Source: Saprospiraceae bacterium (GTDB lineage Bacteria; Bacteroidota; Bacteroidia; Chitinophagales; Saprospiraceae). From it: a stretch of DNA of 64,000 nucleotides. The notes beneath the pieces are model-generated. The model did no database searches. It was given only the letters and a program-made list of their open reading frames with translations, and had not been told where the DNA came from. This document shows, piece after piece, positions 1-9,174 of this stretch; the stretch's first letter is position 1, and every line of letters starts with the position of its first letter. Location of the stretch: contig BQJU01000024.1 in the NCBI GenBank assembly GCA_021604865.1, positions 33,778-97,777 of the forward strand, read 5' to 3'. The position numbers and the translations under genes are program-made.

Positions 1-1
1 A

Positions 2-607
2 GTAATCCCCTCTTATGGAGAAAGAAGAGATTGCCTCGATCAAAATTGGTTTCTATTCTTCGAACGGCTTGGTTTAAACGTAATTCCGGTACCCAATGCA
101 TTAAAAGATCCTGTCCATTTTTTTGAGAAGAATGATCTAAATGGATTTATTCTTTCCGGAGGAAATGATATTTCTTCCCTACCCGATTCATCCAATCCAG
201 CGCCAGAACGTGATAAAACTGAAAAATTTATCCTCGAGTATGCTCGATCAAAAAAATTGCCTGTTATCGGAGTTTGCAGAGGCCTCCAGGTCATGAATCT
301 TTTTTTTAATGGTGCATTAATGCGGGCAGAAGGACATGCAGGCACTCGGCATGGGGTTGCTAATCGCTCTGACAACGTTAATTTCTATCCCTATAAGGAA
401 GTCAATAGTTTCCATAATTATGTAATTGCCAAACATAATCTTGGTGAGGGATTAATACCAATTTTGAGTTCAAATGATGCATTCATAGAAGCATTTCAAC
501 ACGAAAAACTACCCTGGACAGGCATTATGTGGCACCCCGAAAGAGAGCATCCATTTAATGAATACGACATCGAATTGTTTAAAAAAATCTTCAACATAAC
601 TTTTTAG
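2..607 (+). CDS. Class I glutamine amidotransferase-like hydrolase, 5' end outside window
   Basis: The reading frame is open from base 2, so the start lies upstream of the window and 201 codons are visible. The nucleophile motif GVCRGLQ, with Cys in the tight turn, and the C-terminal WHPERE with catalytic His and Glu identify the class I amidotransferase / peptidase C26 fold (gamma-glutamyl hydrolase-like). It ends one base before a CTP-dependent-type nucleotidyltransferase, so the two are surely co-transcribed. In Campylobacter jejuni, Cj1417 (gamma-glutamyl-CDP-amidate hydrolase) and Cj1416 (CTP:phosphoglutamine cytidylyltransferase) form the same pair and make the cytidine diphosphoramidate used to decorate capsule. 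I infer that role here from the pairing and the capsule context. The fold is secure, the substrate is not; a general gamma-glutamyl hydrolase is the alternative. Confidence 0.8.
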   Translation, partial: VIPSYGERRDCLDQNWFLFFERLGLNVIPVPNALKDPVHFFEKNDLNGFILSGGNDISSLPDSSNPAPERDKTEKFILEYARSKKLPVIGVCRGLQVMNLFFNGALMRAEGHAGTRHGVANRSDNVNFYPYKEVNSFHNYVIAKHNLGEGLIPILSSNDAFIEAFQHEKLPWTGIMWHPEREHPFNEYDIELFKKIFNITF

Positions 608-608
608 A

Positions 609-1385
609 ATGCACGCAATAATTTTAGCTGCTGGACAAGGCACCCGACTTAGACCTTATACAGATCATGTGCCCAAAGGCATGGTGAAACTTAATGGAAT
701 TCCATTATTATTGCGCCAAAAAGAAGTTTTAAACATTGTGGGAGTTGACAATGTCAATGTTGTGACCGGGTATAAAGAAGAATGCATTGATATTTCCGGC
801 ATACAAAAGTTCTACAACCCTTTGTACGCGTCTACTAATATGGTTGCAAGCCTTTATTGCGCGAAAGAACTTTTTAATGGATCTTCAGACATTATCATTT
901 CTTATGGAGATATCGTATATGAACAAAAGGTTATTACTAAACTTATCAATTGCAAGAATGATTTGTCAGTTGTGATCGACAAAGGATGGCTTGCCCTATG
1001 GGAAATCCGTATGGAAAATATTTTGGAAGATGCGGAAACATTGAAGATCAATCAGGAGGGGAATATTGTTGAAATCGGGAAAAAGCCAAAGTCACAAGCC
1101 GATATACAAGGACAGTATATTGGATTGATAAAAGTCTCCAAAGAATTTGCGCCGAGTTTTTTTCAGCTGTATGAGAAGTTAAAGGGGAAACCAGGATTAT
1201 ATGATGGCAAAGATTATGACAATATGTATATGACGACTTACCTGCAACTGTTGATTAATCATTCAAAAAAGATTAAAGCTGTAATGATAAATAATGGTTG
1301 GTTGGAAGTAGACACAACCGAAGACCTGGAAACCTATGAAAAATTAATTGCGAATGGGCAATTGGATAGCATTTATAAGCTTTAG
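609..1385 (+). CDS. Sugar-phosphate-type nucleotidyltransferase, probable phosphoglutamine cytidylyltransferase
   Basis: 258 residues. The N-terminal AAGQGTRLRPYT is the nucleotide-binding loop of the LicC/Cj1416-like NTP transferases, followed by PKGMVKLNG and a SYGDIVY metal-site segment. The C-terminal half has DYDNMYMTTYLQ and NNGWLEVDTTEDL, as in the family usually labelled phosphocholine cytidylyltransferase. The ATG lies one base after the stop of the amidotransferase gene. In Campylobacter such an enzyme couples CTP to L-glutamine phosphate and the amidotransferase-like partner then releases CDP-amidate. No choline kinase or choline transporter is visible nearby, which favours phosphoramidate over phosphocholine, but the glutamine kinase that would settle it would lie upstream of the window. 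Confidence 0.75.
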   Translation: MHAIILAAGQGTRLRPYTDHVPKGMVKLNGIPLLLRQKEVLNIVGVDNVNVVTGYKEECIDISGIQKFYNPLYASTNMVASLYCAKELFNGSSDIIISYGDIVYEQKVITKLINCKNDLSVVIDKGWLALWEIRMENILEDAETLKINQEGNIVEIGKKPKSQADIQGQYIGLIKVSKEFAPSFFQLYEKLKGKPGLYDGKDYDNMYMTTYLQLLINHSKKIKAVMINNGWLEVDTTEDLETYEKLIANGQLDSIYKL

Positions 1386-1429
1386 TTCTGACAGATCATA
1401 AAATAATATAAGTTTTCACACTGAGCGTT

Positions 1430-2950
1430 ATGAAAAAATTGAACATTTTTTGGTTGTTGATTGATTCAGCCAGAAATTTTGAAACAGATGAGGATAAACG
1501 AGGGCTGCCAAAAAGTGTAGTGAATTTTGCAGAAAGCGCTACTTATTTCAAAAATGTTGTTACCAGCGCACCAAGTACAATTCAGTCTATATCTAGTATG
1601 ATGACAAGTGCTCCAAGTTATCTTTTGTCTCGATCCTACAACAATTATAGAGGTATTTCAGACAGTTTTGATTATTTCCCTCACATGTTAAAAAAGAATG
1701 GTTATCAGATATATGGAGCCATTTATTTTAAACATGGACGTGAAACAATGTCTGATGTATTTGGAATGATGGATAACAAATTTTATCCCAAAGACCTCAG
1801 TCACCGCAAAGAGGTCTGGACAAATAATGACATCTATAATCTTTTTAACCAAGTGTTAGAGAAAAATGACTGGGAGAAGCCTACGATGTGTTATCTCCAC
1901 TACAATGTTAGAGTGGATGTTAATATTTCTGAAGTCATTCAAAACACGCTTGATAGTATTGCTGCACGAGGCCTCATGGACAATAGTGTGATTATTATCA
2001 ATTCGGATCATGGCTATCCCACTAAAGCGCGTGGTTGGGATCCCATTGCCGCACAAAAGGAAGGTTGGGGCCATGACAAACAACTTTATAATGATAATAT
2101 TCTGACGCCTCTTGTGATCAAATACCCAGGTTGTGATGCAAAAGAAGTCAACGATTATATTGCTACCATCGATATTGTACCTTCTCTTTGCCATTTATTG
2201 GATCTTCCTCCTTCTCCTAAATTTCATGGTGTGAATGTTTTTGATCCAGAAATCGCATTGAATGAAAGGCTTTTAAGAACTGATAATCGGTATGTTGGGC
2301 AATTGCCTGCTTTTACCTCTTTTATTAAGGGTAACAAAAAATGTATTATTTATAAAGATTCTTCAAATAATGCAACTTCTGAATATTTCGATTTAGTCAA
2401 AGATCCTGAAGAAAAAAACAGTTTAACGTTCAGTAAGCAGTTTGAAGAACTAAAAAATTCGGTAGAGGAAAATTTCATTGAATTTGACAATTTCCATCGT
2501 GATCTTCTTCTCGAAAAATGGGGTAAGCTAAAACAATTCCCAAATGTTATTAAATCTTCAACCGCCTGTGTAGTCCTTGAAAGTACACCAGCTTTTAAAA
2601 AAATAGTAGAATCGGTTTTCTCCGAATTACTCCCCAAAACAGAAATCAAATTTTCGGAAGAAGTATTAGAAAACGAAAAAAGTTCGAGATCTTTTGATGT
2701 AGGATTTGTGATTATTGAATCCGAGATACCATGGGATTTAAATAGCCCCAAAAAAGTTGCAGCTAATTTCAAAAATAAGGAGCTCATTTATTTAGATAAT
2801 AACGGAAAAATTTATTCCAACTTCATAAAACCAAGACTATATTTCAACTTTGTAAAAAAGCGTTCAAAACTTTTTAAGATTGATAAGTTGTTCATATTTG
2901 ATCTATTTTATAGAATGATAACCAGAAAGCTGCTAAAGCCCGTAAATTAA
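1430..2950 (+). CDS. Alkaline-phosphatase-superfamily (sulfatase-fold) enzyme of the polysaccharide locus
   Basis: 506 residues with no signal peptide and no convincing membrane segment. LLIDSARN holds the first metal Asp (D12), and NSDHGYP (D193, H194) is the second metal site of the sulfatase/phosphoglycerol-transferase fold. At the place of the sulfatase signature Cys-x-Pro-x-Arg there is SAPST (46-50): Ser replaces Cys and Thr replaces Arg, so formylglycine-type sulfatase chemistry is unlikely. Residues after about 370 match no domain I know. It sits directly downstream of the CDP-amidate-type genes and upstream of the polymerase, so a role in transferring or removing a phosphoryl-type substituent on the glycan is plausible. 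The substrate is unknown. Confidence 0.7.
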   Translation: MKKLNIFWLLIDSARNFETDEDKRGLPKSVVNFAESATYFKNVVTSAPSTIQSISSMMTSAPSYLLSRSYNNYRGISDSFDYFPHMLKKNGYQIYGAIYFKHGRETMSDVFGMMDNKFYPKDLSHRKEVWTNNDIYNLFNQVLEKNDWEKPTMCYLHYNVRVDVNISEVIQNTLDSIAARGLMDNSVIIINSDHGYPTKARGWDPIAAQKEGWGHDKQLYNDNILTPLVIKYPGCDAKEVNDYIATIDIVPSLCHLLDLPPSPKFHGVNVFDPEIALNERLLRTDNRYVGQLPAFTSFIKGNKKCIIYKDSSNNATSEYFDLVKDPEEKNSLTFSKQFEELKNSVEENFIEFDNFHRDLLLEKWGKLKQFPNVIKSSTACVVLESTPAFKKIVESVFSELLPKTEIKFSEEVLENEKSSRSFDVGFVIIESEIPWDLNSPKKVAANFKNKELIYLDNNGKIYSNFIKPRLYFNFVKKRSKLFKIDKLFIFDLFYRMITRKLLKPVN

Positions 2951-3015
2951 GATCAACTGCTGATTTCTATTTCTTGTATTCACTACATTAATAAAGCGAC
3001 AACGATTATATAAGC

Positions 3016-4344
3016 TTGAGTCAACGATTTCCCACAATAAATAAATCTCGAATTCCTAAATGGGGTACTAAAGCAAAGTACTCATGGAAAGCAGGTATAA
3101 ACAAACCAATTTTTACTTTTTTTGCTTTGCTTTTTGTGGTTTTGGTCCTCCTTGATCTAAACGAATTTTTTACCCGGTATACTGGAATTGGAGGGTTGTT
3201 ATCTTCATTCATTTTATTAGTTTGTTCTATACTTCTTATATATAGATTTCCATTTAAAAATCTTTTAAACCAGCATTTTAAATATTTCATGCTTGTTTAT
3301 TTGGTTTTGCTTGCATACGGAGGCATATTAACATGGATTTTTAAGGGGACAAATCAATTATTATCAGAATGGAGGTACTATATTCCTTCAATAATCATCT
3401 TCATTACAGCTTATAGGATAGGCAATATCTATGCTCGTTACCATCGTGCCAATCAACTAATATACAGCTTGTTATTATTGATCTCTATTAATGGAATTCT
3501 GATCATAATTTCTATTCTTTTTGACATCAATTTCCATGAAAGCGAAATCGGTTCAATTGAGCGGGCAGTAGGATTGTATTCTAATCCGAATCGGGCAGGT
3601 TTTGTATCTTGTATAGGTCAGGCAACTGCCATTTTTTTGATTGCTGACAACAATGATTTTAACAAAAAAATTATTGCTATCTGTTATCTGATAACTTTAG
3701 CCGCAGCCTTAGCTACGTTTTCCAAAGCGGCAACTCTTGTATCTATTATTCTATTGATGAGGGTGTTTTTTGTAAAGAGATTCACTTCCAAATGGAAAGG
3801 TAGGTATTTAAATTATCTTAGATTCACGCTTTTTGCTATTGTCGTATTTTTAATTCTGAATTTCAATTCGATATATTCGAGTTTGTCTCAAAAACAAGCT
3901 TCTAGATATACACAATTGTATAGCTTTTTACAAGGTAATGTTTCTAATGAAACAACCACACAACGAGCGGAAATTGCTATGTTTGCCTGGGACAAAATTA
4001 AAGATCAATGGGTTTTTGGCTATGGCGTAGGAACTTTTGAAAAAATGGATATTGGCTTTGGAACACATAACCAGTATTTACTATTATGGGGGAATGCAGG
4101 AATATTTGGCCTATTTGTTTACCTCGCATTTTTTGTTATTTGGTATATAAAAGCATCGAAATTAAGCCATAAGAATTATAAGACTTATTCGATCAATATG
4201 CTATTAATAATTTTAGCGTCCAGCTTTACATCTCATACAATACTTGTTAACAAACAATATATAGTGGCATTAGGGTTATTGTTTTCTGCCTATAATTATT
4301 ACGTTTTTCAAAGAAAACGAATCCCTAACAATATAGTCATTTAA
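3016..4344 (+). CDS. O-antigen polymerase / ligase-like membrane protein (Wzy/WaaL type)
   Basis: 442 residues with about ten hydrophobic segments. A large polar stretch (about 285-340) precedes a segment containing GYGVGTFE and GTHNQYLLLWGNAGIFG, which resembles the conserved H-N motif of the O-antigen ligase/polymerase (Wzy_C) superfamily. The start is TTG, because the first in-frame ATG comes only at about residue 93, inside the membrane region. It would polymerise or transfer undecaprenyl-linked repeat units in the inner membrane. Wzy polymerase and WaaL-type ligase cannot be told apart by sequence alone; no other candidate polymerase was found in the window. Confidence 0.72.
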   Translation: MSQRFPTINKSRIPKWGTKAKYSWKAGINKPIFTFFALLFVVLVLLDLNEFFTRYTGIGGLLSSFILLVCSILLIYRFPFKNLLNQHFKYFMLVYLVLLAYGGILTWIFKGTNQLLSEWRYYIPSIIIFITAYRIGNIYARYHRANQLIYSLLLLISINGILIIISILFDINFHESEIGSIERAVGLYSNPNRAGFVSCIGQATAIFLIADNNDFNKKIIAICYLITLAAALATFSKAATLVSIILLMRVFFVKRFTSKWKGRYLNYLRFTLFAIVVFLILNFNSIYSSLSQKQASRYTQLYSFLQGNVSNETTTQRAEIAMFAWDKIKDQWVFGYGVGTFEKMDIGFGTHNQYLLLWGNAGIFGLFVYLAFFVIWYIKASKLSHKNYKTYSINMLLIILASSFTSHTILVNKQYIVALGLLFSAYNYYVFQRKRIPNNIVI

Positions 4345-4497
4345 ACAAATAGATAGATTTTCATTTCCCAAATTAATAATGCTGGCCTTTTCAGTACCGC
4401 TAGTAGCTGCTCACTTGGGGCTGCGTTTTATTTGATAAATGGAGTAGATTAATTATGGCTTAGTATTTTTTATGGCTTCGTTTAGACTCAACTAGTA

Positions 4498-5598
4498 TTG
4501 AAAATTTTATTTGTCATAAGTGATTTAGGGAGTGGTGGTCAAGAAAGACAGTTGACCTATTTACTAAAAGCGTTGACTCAAGCTGGGCACAACATCTTCC
4601 TAGCAACTTGGAATTTGAGTGAAGGGAATTTCTTTTTTCAGGAAATTAATGCCCTAGAAATAAAAATAATTGACTTAGGGGCAAATGTTAAGCATTCTGG
4701 TCTCTTAAAGTTGCTAAAACTCAATTCTTTAGTATACAAGCTAAAGCCTCAAATCGTTCAGTCCTTTTCATTTTACCTAAATGCAGGCGTCTGGTCTTCC
4801 TGCTTTTTGAAAGAAGCCAAGGCAATTGGTAGTATAAGAAGTTCAATTGATGCCTATTTAAAGAGGTTAGGTAAATTCCGAACTATTCTGAATTTGAATT
4901 TACCATACTATTGTATCGCCAACAATAATTCTTATAATAAGCCTCTAGCATTTCCTTTTTTCATAAAGAACGGTCACCAAGTAATCTCGAATTCGATAGA
5001 TTTCAAGGAATTTGATGCGCCAAGTGAACACTTTGTCCAGTTGAAAAGTATTGGAATAAAATCTCTTTCTGTTGGACGGTGTATTCAGACTAAAAGAATT
5101 GATCTAATTATAAAAGCAATAGAATATTTATTGAATCAAGGCATCGAAATTTGCCATTACCATGCTGGAACCGGTTCCCAAATTGAGGAACTTAAAACTC
5201 AAGTAACAAAGAAAAAGCTTGACGAGCATTTTGTTTTCCTGGGAGAAATAAATAATGTATCAGCATTAATGCGAGCATGTGATTTTTTCATCCATACCTC
5301 AGATATTGAAGGATCTCCAAATGTTGTAATGGAAGCTATGGCTGCCTCTTTAGCCGTTGTATCAACTGATGCTGGCGATACCCATTATTTGGTAAAATCT
5401 GAAGTCACTGGGTTTCTGGTTCCCAAAGGAAACCAGAGCAAGATTAATGAAGCTTCTTTAAGGTTGGCTGTAGACAGGGAGTTGAGAAAAAAAATGGGCG
5501 AAAATGGCAGGAAATTAGTTGAAGAAGAATGCTCTGTTGAACGAATGGCAGAAGAGTATTTAAGCTTCTATCAGTCAATTAGCAAAGCGAAAATTTAA
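4498..5598 (+). CDS. Glycosyltransferase family 4
   Basis: 366 residues. KILFVISDLGSGGQERQ at the N terminus is the acceptor-side glycine loop of GT-B enzymes. The C-terminal half has SVGRCIQTKRID, the donor-domain start, and HTSDIEGSPNVVMEAMA with the E-x7-E motif of retaining GT4 transferases (EGSPNVVME). The start codon is TTG, with no ATG near it. The last 20 residues are a charged helix, as usual for membrane-associated GT4 enzymes acting on lipid-linked sugars. The next gene starts 10 bases after its stop, so they are one operon. Donor sugar and linkage cannot be read from the sequence. Confidence 0.85.
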   Translation: MKILFVISDLGSGGQERQLTYLLKALTQAGHNIFLATWNLSEGNFFFQEINALEIKIIDLGANVKHSGLLKLLKLNSLVYKLKPQIVQSFSFYLNAGVWSSCFLKEAKAIGSIRSSIDAYLKRLGKFRTILNLNLPYYCIANNNSYNKPLAFPFFIKNGHQVISNSIDFKEFDAPSEHFVQLKSIGIKSLSVGRCIQTKRIDLIIKAIEYLLNQGIEICHYHAGTGSQIEELKTQVTKKKLDEHFVFLGEINNVSALMRACDFFIHTSDIEGSPNVVMEAMAASLAVVSTDAGDTHYLVKSEVTGFLVPKGNQSKINEASLRLAVDRELRKKMGENGRKLVEEECSVERMAEEYLSFYQSISKAKI

Positions 5599-5608
5599 CT
5601 ATCCCGAA

Positions 5609-6664
5609 TTGAAAATACTAATGATCCATGTAGGAAATGAGGTAGAGCCATCGAATGAATTGGGCTCGGAATACTTTCTTCAAAGAAAATCTCTTTTAGA
5701 TGGAGAACTAAAATATTTCCTCAAGCATGACATCATTAATGCCGATACTCAGATGCAGTCTCTTAGTGAAATGGGGGTTGATATTGAATATGGGCACCTA
5801 TCCGATCGCAAGTCTATTCCAGCCTTACTTAAAGCAGGTCAAAGCATCAGAAGAATTTGTCGGAAAGAGAACATTGATTTAGTTCATGTACTATGGGGAT
5901 CGACCACTGCTTTGATGACAATTTTATTTTCCCTCCGCCCCGTCATTATTTCGTTTTGTGGCAGTGATCTTTTGGGCAACAAAGATGCAAAGGGCAACTT
6001 GACCAGAAGTGGGAAATTGAATCGCACACTTTCGAAATTTGCTTCCCGGTTTGCCAAGCATAATATTACTAAGTCAGCACAAATGAAACGCTTTTTACCA
6101 GGAAAGGCTCAGCTTTACACAACTGTAATTCCGAATGGGGTAAATTTAAATGGTTTTTATCCAATGGATATTAACAAGGCGAGGAAAAATATCGGTTTTG
6201 ATTTATTCAAAAAATATGTTCTGTTCTTCTATACGGAAGGTCAAGTTGTTAAAAATAAGAAATTGGCCCTGGAGGTAATGGATATTGTAAAAAACACGCT
6301 TCCTGGAACGGAGTTGATTATTGCTACTAAAATTCCTCATGAAAAGCTTATTTATTATTATAATGCATGTGATGTAATGATACTCACCTCCTTCCATGAG
6401 GGGTCAAACAATTCCTTGAAAGAAGCTAATGCTTGCAATCTTCCTGTGGTCAGTTTGGATATTGGCGATGCAAAAGAAAGACTCGAGGATATTAGTAATA
6501 GCTTTGTAATTGAATCACCCAATCCCGAACCCTTTGCAGAAAAGGTTGTGGAGGTCTTGCGATCCCAAAAAAGAAGTGATGGGGAAAAAGCTTCTCCAGA
6601 GGTGAGTGTTGAGTCTGTTGCCAGGCAGGTTATTCAAGTTTATCAAAAAGCATTAAAAAGATGA
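5609..6664 (+). CDS. Glycosyltransferase family 4
   Basis: 351 residues, GT-B fold. The N-terminal domain begins KILMIHVGNE, and the protein has a FCGSDLLGN segment that often follows the N-domain in polysaccharide GT4 enzymes. The donor domain has VVKNKKLALEVMD and the E-x7-E-type motif in TSFHEGSNNSLKEAN. The start is TTG; an ATG four codons later is possible, but TTG gives the canonical KILMIH opening. The stop overlaps the start of the HisH-like gene in ATGA form, so the polymer-assembly genes and the amidino-sugar genes are translated as one unit. Substrate unknown. Confidence 0.83.
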   Translation: MKILMIHVGNEVEPSNELGSEYFLQRKSLLDGELKYFLKHDIINADTQMQSLSEMGVDIEYGHLSDRKSIPALLKAGQSIRRICRKENIDLVHVLWGSTTALMTILFSLRPVIISFCGSDLLGNKDAKGNLTRSGKLNRTLSKFASRFAKHNITKSAQMKRFLPGKAQLYTTVIPNGVNLNGFYPMDINKARKNIGFDLFKKYVLFFYTEGQVVKNKKLALEVMDIVKNTLPGTELIIATKIPHEKLIYYYNACDVMILTSFHEGSNNSLKEANACNLPVVSLDIGDAKERLEDISNSFVIESPNPEPFAEKVVEVLRSQKRSDGEKASPEVSVESVARQVIQVYQKALKR

Positions 6665-7257
6665 TTTCGATAGTTGATTATGGGATGGGCAATTTAGGGT
6701 CTATTTCTAATATGTTGAAAAAAATAGGTGTTGCTTCCCGCTTCGTCTCCAATATTGAAGAAATATCCGCTGCAGAAAAAATAATATTGCCAGGAGTAGG
6801 TTCCTTTGACAATGCTATGGAAAAATTAAATACATTGGGATTTTCCAATGTCATAAAAGAAAAAGCTTCTTCTGGAACCCCAGTTTTGGGCATTTGTTTA
6901 GGAATGCAATTATTGGGTACACGTAGCGAGGAAGGGATACAGGAAGGATTGGACCTGATCCCAGGTGTGATTAGAAAATTTCCATCATTAAATGGATTGC
7001 GGATACCTCATATGGGCTGGAATAAGGTTGATGTTTCCGATCTAGGCATGTTTAAAGGACTGGAAGAAAATAAATTCTATTTTGTGCATTCTTATTTCTA
7101 TGATCCAAAGGATAGCGCCCATATTGGCGGCAAAACAGAATATGGAATAAATTTCACCTCCAGTGTCCATAAATCCAATATTTATGGAGTCCAGTTTCAC
7201 CCTGAAAAAAGCCATAAGTACGGTATGCAATTGCTTAAAAATTTTGCAGCATTATAA
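6661..7257 (+). CDS. HisH-like glutaminase subunit supplying ammonia for sugar amidination
   Basis: 198 residues, a class I glutamine amidotransferase of the HisH type: GMGNLGS near the N terminus, nucleophile in GICLGMQ (C79), and catalytic His/Glu in FHPEK (H180, E182). A HisF-like gene and a PP-loop N-acetyl-sugar amidotransferase follow at once. In Pseudomonas aeruginosa O-antigen clusters the same trio (HisH2, HisF2, WbpG) converts an N-acetyl group to an acetamidino group, with HisH/HisF delivering ammonia rather than making histidine. No other histidine-biosynthesis gene is nearby, so I assign it to that role. It starts inside the ATGA overlap with the preceding transferase. Confidence 0.88.
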   Translation: MISIVDYGMGNLGSISNMLKKIGVASRFVSNIEEISAAEKIILPGVGSFDNAMEKLNTLGFSNVIKEKASSGTPVLGICLGMQLLGTRSEEGIQEGLDLIPGVIRKFPSLNGLRIPHMGWNKVDVSDLGMFKGLEENKFYFVHSYFYDPKDSAHIGGKTEYGINFTSSVHKSNIYGVQFHPEKSHKYGMQLLKNFAAL

Positions 7258-7260
7258 CCT

Positions 7261-8046
7261 ATGATTAGTTATCGAGTCATTCCTGTATTATTACTTCATG
7301 AAAAAGGGTTAGTAAAAACAACTAAATTCAAAAAGCCTATATATGTGGGCGATCCAATTAATGCCATTAAGATTTTTAATGAAAAAGAAGTAGATGAACT
7401 GGTATTTCTGGATATTGATGCATCAAAAAAGAATAGAGGTCCGGATTTTAGCCTACTGGAACAAATTGCCTCTGAATGTTTTATGCCCTTAGGTTATGGA
7501 GGGGGCATATCAACGATAGAACAAGTTAATCGCATTTTTAATATTGGCATAGAAAAAGTAATATTTAATTCAAGTGCACTATCCAATCCAAAACTCATCA
7601 GCGAAGTAGCGAAAACCGCTGGAAATCAAAGTGTTGTAGTATCAATTGATGTCAAAAAAAATTGGCTGGGAAAAAAAATAATATACTCACATTCTGGAAC
7701 TAAAGTGCCAAAACTTTCACTTACAGAATTTGCAAGGAAAATGCAGGAATTCGGCGCAGGAGAAATCATTATTAATGCTGTAGATCAAGATGGAATGATG
7801 AATGGGTACGATTTAGAATTGATCAAAGAAGTTGCTGAAGCTGTTGAAATTCCTGTTGTCGCTTGTGGTGGTGCTAGTAATATTCAAAACCTCAGAGAGG
7901 CGGTAGCAATGGGGAAAGCTTCTGCTGTTGCAGCAGGTAGTCTATTTGTATTTTATGGCCCGCACAAAGCGGTATTAATAAATTATCCAAGTCAGGATAA
8001 ACTCAAATCTGTCTTTGAACATGAGTCAAGAACCAATAATCTGTAA
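7261..8046 (+). CDS. HisF-like ammonia-channel subunit, cyclase Asp replaced
   Basis: 261 residues, a beta/alpha barrel of the HisA/HisF family: LGYGGGIST, INAVDQDGMMNGYD and VVACGGASN are the phosphate-site strands. In imidazoleglycerol-phosphate synthase the first strand carries the essential Asp11 (CLD); here the aligned stretch reads RVIPVLLLHEKG, with Leu at position 11. The second catalytic Asp appears kept in VSIDVKKN. Loss of Asp11 argues against histidine synthesis and fits an ammonia-conducting partner for the downstream amidotransferase. It starts three bases after hisH-like and its last 32 bases overlap the next gene, which implies tight co-expression of the three subunits. Confidence 0.87.
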   Translation: MISYRVIPVLLLHEKGLVKTTKFKKPIYVGDPINAIKIFNEKEVDELVFLDIDASKKNRGPDFSLLEQIASECFMPLGYGGGISTIEQVNRIFNIGIEKVIFNSSALSNPKLISEVAKTAGNQSVVVSIDVKKNWLGKKIIYSHSGTKVPKLSLTEFARKMQEFGAGEIIINAVDQDGMMNGYDLELIKEVAEAVEIPVVACGGASNIQNLREAVAMGKASAVAAGSLFVFYGPHKAVLINYPSQDKLKSVFEHESRTNNL

Positions 8047-9154
8047 ACAATGTGTAATGGATACCATAGGAAATCCAGAAATTACATTTGATGAGCAAGG
8101 GATTTGTAATTATTGCTATGAATACAGAGAGAAAGAAAAAATTAGGATTCTTCCTACACCTGAACAGAAAAAGACACTATCTACCATTGTATCAAAGATA
8201 AAGGCTGCAGGGGAAGGAAAGCAATATGACTGTATCATAGGTGTTAGTGGAGGAGTAGATAGCACTTTTACAGCTTATTATGTGAAGAAAAAATTGGGTT
8301 TACGTCCTTTGGCAGTACATTTCGATAATGGTTGGAATAGTGAATTGGCTGTGCATAACATCCAAAAAGTATTGGATATACTGGAAATAGATCTATATAC
8401 ATATGTTGTAAACTGGGATGAATTCAAAGATCTACAATTATCTTTTTTAAAGGCATCTACTCCTGATGGGGAGATTCCAACTGACCATGCTATCTTAGCT
8501 ACTTTATACCGCGTGGCTGGTAAATATGGAATCAAGTACATTATCAGTGGCAATAACTTTAAAACTGAAGGAATTATGCCCCGACTTTGGGCTTATGGTC
8601 ATATTGACTGGAAATATATCAGGTCAATACACAAGCAATTTGGCCATAAACAATTAAAAACTTTTCCTCATTTTACTTTACTCAAGTTTCTATGGTATAC
8701 CATGATAAAAAGAGTACGCATGGTTTCGGTCCTAAATTATATGGATTACGACAAGGATGAAGCAATGAGCGTACTTACAGAGAAATTGAATTGGCAGTAT
8801 TATGGTGGGAAACATTACGAGTCAAACTATACCAAATTCTATCAAGGTATTGTGCTGCCTCAAAAGTTTAAAATTGACAAACGTAAGTTACACCTTTCGG
8901 CACTTATTCTTAGTGGCCAAATTTCTAGATCAAAAGCTCTCGATGAACTAAAGAAGCCAATTTATCCTTTGGGGAAGGTTGGAGAAGATACTGAATATCT
9001 AATTAAAAAGTTTGGAATTGACAAAGAGCTTTATGAAGAAATTATGACTGCCCAACCCCTAAGTTTTCTAAATTACCCAAACAGTTATGGTCTACATTTG
9101 AGGCTTAGAGCTTTCCTCAATACCTTAAGAAGAAAAAAACTATACTACAGTTAA
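8015..9154 (+). CDS. N-acetyl sugar amidotransferase, WbpG/PseA family
   Basis: 379 residues. Two Cys pairs near the N terminus (CKQC and CNYC) probably bind a structural metal. IIGVSGGVDSTF is the PP-loop ATP-pyrophosphatase motif, and SGNNFKTEG and SYGLHLRLR are typical of the family. WbpG (Pseudomonas O-antigen) and PseA (Campylobacter pseudaminic acid) activate the N-acetyl oxygen of a sugar with ATP and replace it with ammonia to give an acetamidino group. The start overlaps the hisF-like gene by 32 bases; an ATG two codons later (8021) is equally possible. I predict that the glycan carries an amidino sugar; which hexosamine is modified cannot be told. Confidence 0.88.
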   Translation: MNMSQEPIICKQCVMDTIGNPEITFDEQGICNYCYEYREKEKIRILPTPEQKKTLSTIVSKIKAAGEGKQYDCIIGVSGGVDSTFTAYYVKKKLGLRPLAVHFDNGWNSELAVHNIQKVLDILEIDLYTYVVNWDEFKDLQLSFLKASTPDGEIPTDHAILATLYRVAGKYGIKYIISGNNFKTEGIMPRLWAYGHIDWKYIRSIHKQFGHKQLKTFPHFTLLKFLWYTMIKRVRMVSVLNYMDYDKDEAMSVLTEKLNWQYYGGKHYESNYTKFYQGIVLPQKFKIDKRKLHLSALILSGQISRSKALDELKKPIYPLGKVGEDTEYLIKKFGIDKELYEEIMTAQPLSFLNYPNSYGLHLRLRAFLNTLRRKKLYYS

Positions 9155-9174
9155 AAAATCATTTTAATTAAATT

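Noticed and set aside
6661..8046. HisH/HisF as part of histidine synthesis
   Set aside because: No other his genes nearby, Asp11 of HisF is missing, and the amidotransferase overlaps directly.
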